Below are positions 58,080 to 64,000 of a stretch of 64,000 nucleotides of DNA, piece after piece. The notes under the pieces were generated by a model. That model saw only the letters and a list, made by a program, of their open reading frames with translations. It had not been told where the DNA came from and did not search any database. The stretch comes from a bacterium YEK0313 (lineage in GTDB: Bacteria > Pseudomonadota > Alphaproteobacteria > Rhizobiales > Phreatobacteraceae), in assembly GCA_000751295.2 (NCBI GenBank), contig CCMO02000001.1, forward strand, positions 2,281,501 to 2,345,500. Direction: 5' to 3'. The position numbers were made by a program, and so were the translations under genes. Within the stretch, counting starts at the first letter, position 1. Every line of letters begins with the position of its first letter.

Positions 58080-58481
58080 CGGTCGCGGGCCGCCATCTTT
58101 GCGGCGCGCGCTTCGGATTTCAGGCTCGAGGGCCGGAGCGCGCCGGCACGGCGAGACCGGTGGCGCCAAATTGACCGCAAGCCAATTCCGACGGCGCACC
58201 TGCCGGTTCAAGCTTTGTTGATCGGCGGCCCCGGCCTCCTGCCATGTCTTTGCCAGATCCGGCGCGTCCTCTTGTGGTGTGTGGGCTCGCTGGCACCAGC
58301 GGCTGCTCCCTGGTTGGCGCAGGGCCGCCGGCGTGCGCGAAGCTCTTGACGCAGCGAATCAGCCTGTCACATTGCCTTATGAATTGTCTGCTACGTGCGG
58401 CGGCAATGGACCGTCGGCGCGAGCCAAAAACAGTCCATTTCAAAAAAAAAAGGCCGTCGAACCAGGGAAGGGAGGCTCACC
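58080..58481. other. Stretch with no convincing gene
   Basis: About 400 bases. A run of ten A (58442-58451) lies shortly before the next gene, and GGGAGG before its start codon. No tRNA, hairpin or known RNA was identified, and open frames here lack protein character. Promoter elements for the gene at 58482 should lie near its right end. Confidence 0.35.
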
Positions 58482-58775
58482 ATGCGCAGCGCTCTCGCCG
58501 ATCTCGATATTGACGACGTGTTCGGGCCGGAAGCCCTGAACGAGATGCAGCGCGTCTTCGACGCGACCTGCCGGGAGCTCGGCGAAACCGGCGCCGACCC
58601 GCGCATCCGCCGCGCGATCGCGCTCGCCATCGTCCAGCACTATGAGCTTGGCATTCGCGCGCCTTGGGCCGTAACGGCCTCGGCCGTGAACACCGGGCGG
58701 GGCGTGCGGGGCCATACGCCGCAAGGTCCGCTTGTCTGGTGGCGCCCGGAGGGCACGGCTCAGGTTGCAGCTTAG
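58482..58775 (+). CDS. Hypothetical protein (97 aa)
   Basis: A 97-residue soluble protein: DIDDVFGPEALNEMQRVFDA, then DPRIRRAIALAIVQHYELGI, two helices. The ATG is preceded by a strong ribosome site (GGGAGG). No named family is recognised. Confidence 0.65.
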   Translation: MRSALADLDIDDVFGPEALNEMQRVFDATCRELGETGADPRIRRAIALAIVQHYELGIRAPWAVTASAVNTGRGVRGHTPQGPLVWWRPEGTAQVAA

Positions 58776-58889
58776 CCGACCGCTTGCCCGGCCCTGGCGG
58801 GCGCCCGCGTGCCTGGGCGACTCGGCGCCCGCCTGCTAGGAGCGGCGCGACGCGTGCTGCGACGGTGGAAGGGTGACGGTTTGGCGAGA

Positions 58890-59369
58890 ATGACGACCTG
58901 GGCCGGAAGGCTTCTTTTGGGCCTGGCTCTGGCCGGCTTGTCTGCGCCGGCAGGCGCGCAAGGCGTTTCGGATGCCGAGCTGATCGCATCGGCCCGCCAG
59001 GCCTGCGCCGATCGCGACTTCAACGGCTTCATGAGCAATTTTGCGCGCAATACACGGGTTCAGGCTGCATTCCTGGCGCCGTCGATCGAAGTGCGCAGCC
59101 TTGCCGCACCCGCGCGGATCATCAGCACCGTCGAGGCAGCGCGCTATGGCAACGCCTTCGCGATCGCCATGGTCGACTATTCCTGGGTCGACGCGCGCAC
59201 CGCCCGCGGGCGCAATCCGGCCGATCTGCGGCTGACCTGGACCGAGCTTCCCGACAGTGGCCAGCGCATCGACTATGTCAGGCCGGCCGCGCGGGGGGCG
59301 AACCGAGCGGGCGCTTATGTCTTCGCGTTCCGCGGTGGCTGCTGGCAGCTCGTCCAGGATCTGCGCTGA
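58890..59369 (+). CDS. Secreted hypothetical protein (159 aa)
   Basis: A 159-residue protein with a signal peptide (RLLLGLALAGLSAPAGAQGV) and a mature alpha/beta domain: ELIASARQACADRDFNGFMS, RIISTVEAARYGNAFAIAMV and ending RGGCWQLVQDLR. This shape resembles small secreted NTF2-like or DUF4440-like domains, but that is not firm. Confidence 0.65.
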   Translation: MTTWAGRLLLGLALAGLSAPAGAQGVSDAELIASARQACADRDFNGFMSNFARNTRVQAAFLAPSIEVRSLAAPARIISTVEAARYGNAFAIAMVDYSWVDARTARGRNPADLRLTWTELPDSGQRIDYVRPAARGANRAGAYVFAFRGGCWQLVQDLR

Positions 59370-59396
59370 GGCTGGCTGCAGCCGGCCGGCGGTCGT

Positions 59397-60662
59397 TCAC
59401 GGGACGGGCCGAGCCGGTCGGGCGGGCGTCAGCCGCCGGGTCGCCGCCCAGAAGACGAGAGCGGTGGCGCTGATCGCCGCGCCCAGCAGCGTCACTCCGG
59501 TCCAGCCGAAGCGGTCATAGGTGAGGGTCGAGGCGATCGAGCCGCCGGCACTGCCGATCGAATAGAAGATCATGTAGCCGGCGGTGAGCCGGCTCCGCGC
59601 CTCCGGGCGCTCGGCATAGATCATGGCCTGGTTGGTGACATGCACGGCCTGCAGGCCGAAATCGATGATCACCACGCCGACGATCGGGCCGAGCAGCGAG
59701 ACCTGCAGCAATCCGATCGGCAGCCAGGCGACCAACATCAGCGCGAGGCCGATCAGGGTGACGCGCTGGGCAAGGCCGCGGTCGGCCCAGGCGCCCGCGC
59801 GTGACGCGCCGAGCGCGCCGGCAGCGCCTGCAAGCCCGAACAGGCCGATTTCGGTATGGCTCAGCGAGAAGGGCGGCGCGCTCAGCGGCAGCACCAGCGG
59901 GGTGAGCAGGGTGACGATCGCCGCGAAGATCAGCATGGCCAGGGTCGCGCGGATGCGCAGCACCGGCATCTCGACGAACAGCCGCGCCATGGATCGGATG
60001 AGCGCCGGATAGGAACTCGCCGCCGCCGGCCTCTCATCGCGCGGCAGTGCGCGCGCCAGCATCAGGGCGACCGCAAGGGTCAGCCCGGCCGAGACGAGAT
60101 AGACGGCGCGCCAGCCGGCGAGGTCGGCAATGGTGCCGGAAGCCGTGCGGGCCAGCAGAATGCCGATGACGATGCCGCTGGTGACCGTGCCGACGGCCTT
60201 GCCACGCTCCTCGGGGCGGGCAAGCCCGGCGGCATAGGCGACCAGTGCCTGCGTCACCACGGCGAGCAGCCCCATGACGGCGAGCGCCACGAAGAAGACC
60301 GCACTGGTCCGGGCGGTCGCGACCATCAGCAGGACTGCCGCCGAAGCGGCGGTCTGACTGACGATCATCCGCCTGCGGTCGAGCAGATCGCCGAGTGGCA
60401 CGATCAGCATGAGCCCGAGACCGTAGCCGATCTGCGTGGCGGTCATCACCAGGCCGATCGCGCCATGACCGATGGCAAAATCCTCGGCCATCCGGTCGAG
60501 CAGGGGATGGGCGAAATAGACATTGGCCACCGCCAGGCCTGAGGCGAAGGCGAAAAGCAGCGCGAGGGGCGCGCTCAGTCCCGACGCTCGGATCTGCGCT
60601 GTCGCGGCAGCTGGCCCCAGGGCCTCGTCGCCCGCGGCCGTCGCTTCGTTTCCGGTCGTCAT
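59397..60662 (-). CDS. MFS transporter (drug/metabolite exporter type)
   Basis: A 421-residue 12-helix major facilitator superfamily protein. The motif A loop between TM2 and TM3 reads LIVPLGDLLDRRRMIV, and LTYDRFGWTGVTLLGAAISA lies near the end. It is of the drug-H+ antiporter type seen next to HxlR regulators. ATG at 60662 has AGGAG six bases before it; an ATG at 60668 would sit on the site. It is divergent from the HxlR gene, which probably controls it. Confidence 0.9.
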   Translation of the reverse strand: MTTGNEATAAGDEALGPAAATAQIRASGLSAPLALLFAFASGLAVANVYFAHPLLDRMAEDFAIGHGAIGLVMTATQIGYGLGLMLIVPLGDLLDRRRMIVSQTAASAAVLLMVATARTSAVFFVALAVMGLLAVVTQALVAYAAGLARPEERGKAVGTVTSGIVIGILLARTASGTIADLAGWRAVYLVSAGLTLAVALMLARALPRDERPAAASSYPALIRSMARLFVEMPVLRIRATLAMLIFAAIVTLLTPLVLPLSAPPFSLSHTEIGLFGLAGAAGALGASRAGAWADRGLAQRVTLIGLALMLVAWLPIGLLQVSLLGPIVGVVIIDFGLQAVHVTNQAMIYAERPEARSRLTAGYMIFYSIGSAGGSIASTLTYDRFGWTGVTLLGAAISATALVFWAATRRLTPARPARPVP

Positions 60663-60769
60663 GCGCATCTCCTGTCGCGGAAGGTTTAATAATGAAACTA
60701 ATTGCGACATAGACAGGCTGGTTTTATCTTGCAACCGAAAACATCGTGATCTGCGCGCGAAGGAGCGAC

Positions 60770-61210
60770 ATGAAGCGAACCAGCCTCGAAGGCGATCCAT
60801 GCCCGGTGGCCCGCGCGCTCGATGCCATCGGCGACTGGTGGTCGCTCATGATCATCCGTGACGCCTTCGACGGCCTCAGCCGCTTCGGCGAGTTCCAGAA
60901 GAGCCTGGGGCTTGCGAAGAACATTCTCGCCGCGCGCCTGCACACGCTGACGGCGGCCGGCATCCTCGCCGCCGAGCCGGCGCCGGACGGCGGCGCCTAT
61001 CACCGCTACGTGCTGACGGAAAAGGGACGCGGGCTGTTCCTCGTCATGGTGGCGCTCAGGCAGTGGGGGGAGGCGACCTTCTATGGGCCGGGCGAGCCGC
61101 ATTCGACCATGCGCGACGCTGCGACGGGCGAAGAGGTGAGGCGGCTGGCGCTGGTAGCGGCCGACGGGCGCAGGCTAGGCCCCGACGACGTCATGATCCG
61201 GCGCGTCTGA
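60770..61210 (+). CDS. HxlR-family transcriptional regulator
   Basis: A 146-residue winged-helix regulator. CPVARALDAIGDWWSLMIIR (residues 11-30) is the HxlR start with its conserved Cys near residue 11, followed by FGEFQKSLGLAKNILAARLH and a basic wing (GGAYHRYVLTEKGRGL). HxlR proteins sense aldehydes, redox or quinones through the Cys. AGGAG precedes the ATG. It is divergent from the MFS exporter. Confidence 0.92.
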   Translation: MKRTSLEGDPCPVARALDAIGDWWSLMIIRDAFDGLSRFGEFQKSLGLAKNILAARLHTLTAAGILAAEPAPDGGAYHRYVLTEKGRGLFLVMVALRQWGEATFYGPGEPHSTMRDAATGEEVRRLALVAADGRRLGPDDVMIRRV

Positions 61211-61308
61211 ACGGCCGATCGGCTCAACGCTCTCCTGCCGTTTCGGCGCTTCCGCGCGGCCGGGGACCATGCAAGGCTTCCTGGCTTCCTTCCGCACGGA
61301 CCTTGTCC

Positions 61309-62181
61309 ATGAGCACCAGCTTCAGCCTTGGCGACATCACCATTCATCGCATCGTCGAGCAGCAGGTGCCGTTCTTCGCGGCGCTCGATACGCTCGCCGG
61401 CCTCACGGCGGAGCGGCTCGCGGAGAACCGGGCATGGCTCCAGCCGGCGGCGCTGGACGCCAACGACATGCTGATCCTGTGCTTCCAGTCCTATGTCGTG
61501 CGCACGCCGCACCACACCATCCTGGTCGACAGCTGCATCGGCAACGACAAGCATCGGCCGACCCGTCCGACCTGGCACCAGAAGACCGACAATACCTACC
61601 TGCGCGGCCTGGCCGCCATAGGCCTCGGCGTCGAGGACATCGATATCGTCATGTGCACGCATCTCCACGCCGACCATGTCGGCTGGAACACGCGGCGCGA
61701 CGGTGAACGGTGGGTGCCGACCTTTCCCAAGGCGCGCTATCTGTTCGGCGCGAGCGAATATGCCTATTGGACCGAGCAGAACGCCACGACGCCGATCGTG
61801 GCGTTCGGAGACAGCGTTCTGCCGGTGGTGGAGGCCGGGCGTGCCGACATTGTCGACGATTGCCACGCGATCGGCGACCATGTCAGGCTGAAGCCGACGC
61901 CCGGCCACACGCCTGGCCACGTGGCGGTGGCCTTCGGCCGCGGCCGCGACGTCGCGGTGATGACCGGCGACCTCATCCATTCACCGCTGCAGGCGCGTTA
62001 TCCCGAGCTCTCCATGCGCTTCGACGTCGATCAGGCGATGGCGGCGAAGACGCGCCGCGCCTTCCTCGAGCACTATTGCGACACCGAGACGCTCTGCTGC
62101 ACGGCCCATTTTCCCTCGCCGTCGGTCGGCCGCATCAAGCGCTGGGGCGAGGGGTTCAGCTGCGAGATGGTCGAGACCTGA
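61309..62181 (+). CDS. MBL-fold metallo-hydrolase
   Basis: A 290-residue metallo-beta-lactamase-fold hydrolase. The zinc motif is MCTHLHADHVGW (H-x-H-x-D-H, about residue 110), with further ligands in TPGHTPGHVAV and MTGDLIHSP, and TAHFPSPSVG near the end. Relatives include quorum-quenching lactonases and other hydrolases; the substrate is not clear. ATG at 61309 (MSTSFSLGDITIH) starts the fold. Confidence 0.9.
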   Translation: MSTSFSLGDITIHRIVEQQVPFFAALDTLAGLTAERLAENRAWLQPAALDANDMLILCFQSYVVRTPHHTILVDSCIGNDKHRPTRPTWHQKTDNTYLRGLAAIGLGVEDIDIVMCTHLHADHVGWNTRRDGERWVPTFPKARYLFGASEYAYWTEQNATTPIVAFGDSVLPVVEAGRADIVDDCHAIGDHVRLKPTPGHTPGHVAVAFGRGRDVAVMTGDLIHSPLQARYPELSMRFDVDQAMAAKTRRAFLEHYCDTETLCCTAHFPSPSVGRIKRWGEGFSCEMVET

Positions 62182-62194
62182 CCGGACCCGGCGG

Positions 62195-62219
62195 GGAACT
62201 TTTACGTTTCTGCCGTGTT
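62195..62219 (+). promoter_or_regulatory. Candidate stress (EcfG-type) promoter
   Basis: GGAAC at 62195-62199 and GTT at 62217-62219 with a 17-base spacer match the loose form of the alphaproteobacterial general stress promoter (GGAAC, 16-17 bases, cGTT). No gene follows, but a strong intrinsic terminator lies 85-110 bases downstream. Such a motif occurs by chance in GC-rich DNA. Confidence 0.35.
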
Positions 62220-62328
62220 GTTTATGCGGGACCCTCGGCTGCCCCGGCGATCGCCCTTGCCGGGAGCGCGGGTCGATATGTCCCGTCATTCTCCATCACC
62301 TGGCCCCGCCATCCGGCGGGGTCATTTT
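62220..62328 (+). ncRNA. Possible small RNA between an EcfG-like promoter and a terminator
   Basis: About 100 bases starting near 62226 and ending in the hairpin at 62304-62321 with TCATTTTT after it. No protein-like reading frame lies inside, and a GC-rich stem (about CCCCGGCGATC / CCGGGAGCG) could form in the middle. This is an inference from promoter-like and terminator signals only. Confidence 0.3.
62304..62328 (+). terminator. Intrinsic terminator
   Basis: CCCCGCC at 62304-62310 and GGCGGGG at 62315-62321 pair perfectly around ATCC, followed directly by TCATTTTT. It is the clearest rho-independent terminator in the window and would end transcripts from the MBL-hydrolase side. Confidence 0.8.
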
Positions 62329-62342
62329 TATGCGCGGACCGC

Positions 62343-63002
62343 TCAGCGCACGATGAGGCTCGGCGCTGTACGGCGCTCCCAGCCAAGCCTTTCGAGTTCC
62401 GGCGTGTCGTGATCGGCAACGGGATAGCCAAGGCAGAGATAGCCGATGAACTGCCAGGCCGACGGCACATCCAGCAGGGCGGCGATATGCCCGGGATCGA
62501 GGATCGACACCCAGCCGAGGCCGATGCCCTCGGCGCGGGCCGCGAGCCACAATGTGTGGATCGCCATGACCGCCGAATAGGCCGAGGTTTCCGGCATGGT
62601 CATCCGGCCGAGCCCATGGCCCTGACCGGACGACGGATCGGCGAAGACGGCGAGATGGACCGGAGCCTGGTCGAGGCCCTCAAGCTTCAGCCGGGCGTAG
62701 CGGGCCTGCCGGTCGGCGGGCTGCGCCGCCAGCGCGGCGGCGTTGCAGCGGGCGAAGTCGGCACGGACCGCGTCGCGCCGCTCCCGGGCTTCCACGGAGA
62801 CGAAGCGCCAGGGCTGGCTGAGCCCCACGGAAGGCGCGGCGGCGGCGAGCGCGAGCAGGCGCGTCAGCGTTCCCTCGGGCAGGGGATCGGGGCGGAAGTG
62901 GCGGACGTCGCGGCGCCATGCCAGGAGACGTTCGAACGTGGCCCGGAAGTCGCTGCTGAAATGATCGGCGGTGTGCGACAAGGACGGGGCCTTCCTCAAC
63001 AT
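62343..63002 (-). CDS. bluB: 5,6-dimethylbenzimidazole synthase (BluB)
   Basis: A 219-residue nitroreductase-fold flavoenzyme that splits FMN to form the lower ligand of vitamin B12. RRDVRHFRPDPLPEGTLTRL (about residues 30-49), AAAAPSVGLSQPWRFVSVE and GLGRMTMPETSAYSAVMAIH are the characteristic BluB blocks, and GIGLGWVSILDPGHIAALLD follows. No cobalamin riboswitch or other B12 gene is seen next to it, so regulation may be separate. It converges with the terminator downstream of the MBL-hydrolase. Confidence 0.88.
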   Translation of the reverse strand: MLRKAPSLSHTADHFSSDFRATFERLLAWRRDVRHFRPDPLPEGTLTRLLALAAAAPSVGLSQPWRFVSVEARERRDAVRADFARCNAAALAAQPADRQARYARLKLEGLDQAPVHLAVFADPSSGQGHGLGRMTMPETSAYSAVMAIHTLWLAARAEGIGLGWVSILDPGHIAALLDVPSAWQFIGYLCLGYPVADHDTPELERLGWERRTAPSLIVR

Positions 63003-63256
63003 GCCGATACGGCCTCGCGCGCCGGGCGGGAGAAGTCAACCTCGCCCGGCGCTCATCGTGAATCACGATCGCAGCACTCGTCGCCAAGGCTCTGTCATTG
63101 CTCGGCAAATGGCCGTGCGGATCCGCCACCGAGGGCGTCGGACCGCGCTGCCGAATGGCAGATATGCCAAATAGGTCAGTATTATTGACATAAAATATCC
63201 GGGGGAGCATGGTGCGCGCAACAATGCGACCCGAAGACCACCCGAGCGAGGATACC

Positions 63257-64000
63257 ATGGGCTGGGATGCGAAATTTGCGAGCCGGGCGGAGCGGATGCG
63301 CGCGTCCGAGATCCGCGAGCTCCTGAAGCTTCTGGACCAGCCCGACATCATCTCGTTCGCGGGTGGCATTCCCGACCCTGCCTTGTTCCCGGACGCGGCC
63401 TTCCGGGCCGCCTATCAGGAGGTGCTGACGACGGCAAATGCCGGCGCGGCCCTGCAATATTCGATCAGCGAAGGCTTTCCGCCGCTGCGCCGCTGGCTGG
63501 TCGGCGAGATGGCCAAGATCGGCGTGCCCTGCGGCATCGACAACATCGTGATCACCTCGGGCTCGCAGCAGGCGCTCGACTATCTCGGCAAGCTGCTGCT
63601 GTCGCCCGACGACACGGCGCTGGTCACCTGGCCGACCTATCTCGGCGCGCTGCAGGCCTTCAATGCCTATGAGCCGCGTTACGACCGGCTCAATCCGGCG
63701 CAGGGCAACCTCACGCCGGCGGCTTATGCCGAGGCAGCCGGCCAGGCAGGCGGTCGCGTGAAGCTCGCCTATCTGACGCCGGACTTCGCCAATCCGACCG
63801 GCGAGACGTTGGACCGCGCCGCGCGCGAGCGCGTGCTGGACCTTGGCGACGAGCTCGACATTGCCGTCATCGAGGACCAGGCCTACCAGGCGCTGCGCTA
63901 TGACGGCGAGCCGGTGCCTGCGATCCTGGCGCTCGACATCGCGCGCAAGGGACATATCGACCAGACGCGCACCATCTATTGCGGCAGCTTCTCGAAAACG
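63257..64000 (+). CDS. PLP-dependent aminotransferase (class I/II), 3' end cut by window
   Basis: The first 248 codons of an aminotransferase. MGWDAKFASRAERMRASEIR then ELLKLLDQPDIISFAGGIPD start the fold; TSGSQQALDYLGKLL is the cofactor-phosphate region, LTPDFANPTGETL and IEDQAYQALRYDG follow, and the PLP lysine is in CGSFSKT at the very end of the window. The pattern fits 2-aminoadipate/aromatic or branched-chain aminotransferases without a MocR DNA-binding part. ATG at 63257 has GAGGA before it; an ATG at 63209 in frame lies too close to its GGGGGAG site. A minus-strand frame in the same stretch is only a shadow. Confidence 0.88.
   Translation, partial: MGWDAKFASRAERMRASEIRELLKLLDQPDIISFAGGIPDPALFPDAAFRAAYQEVLTTANAGAALQYSISEGFPPLRRWLVGEMAKIGVPCGIDNIVITSGSQQALDYLGKLLLSPDDTALVTWPTYLGALQAFNAYEPRYDRLNPAQGNLTPAAYAEAAGQAGGRVKLAYLTPDFANPTGETLDRAARERVLDLGDELDIAVIEDQAYQALRYDGEPVPAILALDIARKGHIDQTRTIYCGSFSKT

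Noticed and set aside
58442..58451. Run of ten A as a terminator or slippage site
   Set aside because: No hairpin precedes it on either strand and it is not inside a coding frame; probably just upstream promoter sequence.
63185..63190. TTGACA as a -35 promoter element before the aminotransferase
   Set aside because: No fitting -10 element lies at 16-18 bases distance.
63182..63955. 257-codon minus-strand frame near the window end
   Set aside because: The plus strand encodes a recognisable aminotransferase over the same bases.
1..64000. CRISPR arrays, tRNA or rRNA genes
   Set aside because: No regularly spaced repeats, cloverleaf-like T-arm sequences or rRNA signatures were noticed by eye; a dedicated search (for example tRNAscan or Infernal) would be needed to exclude them fully.

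Overview
This is a 64 kb piece of a high-GC chromosome that reads like an alphaproteobacterium of the order Hyphomicrobiales (Rhizobiales). The grounds are codon bias, gene families and the abundance of ABC importers with LacI, LysR, TetR, AraC and HxlR regulators; the genus cannot be fixed from sequence alone. No rRNA, tRNA or CRISPR array was seen. The only clear mobile element is one IS481-family insertion sequence.

Left part (1-8.3 kb): a CDF metal exporter, a spermidine-synthase-like protein, a soluble double-PAS chemotaxis receptor, a cupin, a MATE exporter, and a LysR regulator. The IS481 element (5652-6677, with a 6-bp target duplication) sits exactly at the LysR stop codon.

Catabolic regulon (8.4-21.6 kb): a LacI-family regulator, three intact NitT/TauT-type binding-protein genes, a two-subunit molybdenum hydroxylase, two amidohydrolases, a GST, an acyl-CoA dehydrogenase and an AraC regulator. 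The same LacI-type palindrome (TGCAAYCGRTTGCA and close variants) occurs four times, each time in front of one of these transcription units. This points to one LacI-controlled pathway, probably for a nitrogen-containing (hetero)cyclic compound. A fourth binding-protein gene survives only as a 34-codon C-terminal stub behind the fourth operator, and the amidohydrolase after it has HxC in place of the HxH metal motif, so this copy of the module is decaying or has changed function.

Membrane lipid and transport block (21.6-30.7 kb): a PlsC-like acyltransferase, CdsA and CDP-alcohol phosphatidyltransferase operon; a secreted protein; then a shikimate-dehydrogenase-like gene leading a complete five-gene branched-chain-amino-acid-type ABC importer.

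Polyamine-type importers (30.8-45.8 kb): CutA and a TetR regulator. Two tandem TetR-like operators precede an operon with a binding protein, an ATPase, a PotB-PotC permease fused into one chain, an enoyl-CoA hydratase and a CoA ligase. Facing it is a second PotABCD-type operon whose last genes are an M24 'peptidase' lacking three of five metal ligands and a GAF protein. A REP-like inverted repeat fills the gap between two of its genes.

Right part (45.9-64 kb): a GFA protein, a LuxR regulator, an outer-membrane beta-barrel protein, and a long run of short, poorly known genes (lipoproteins, single-TM proteins). Among them is a phage-like regulatory pair: an XRE/S24 repressor and a divergent LexA-like protein with a perfect 11+11 bp inverted repeat between them. 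Further on are Arr (rifampin ADP-ribosyltransferase), VanZ, a GNAT enzyme, an MFS transporter with a divergent HxlR regulator, an MBL-fold hydrolase, BluB, and the 5' part of a PLP aminotransferase cut by the window end.
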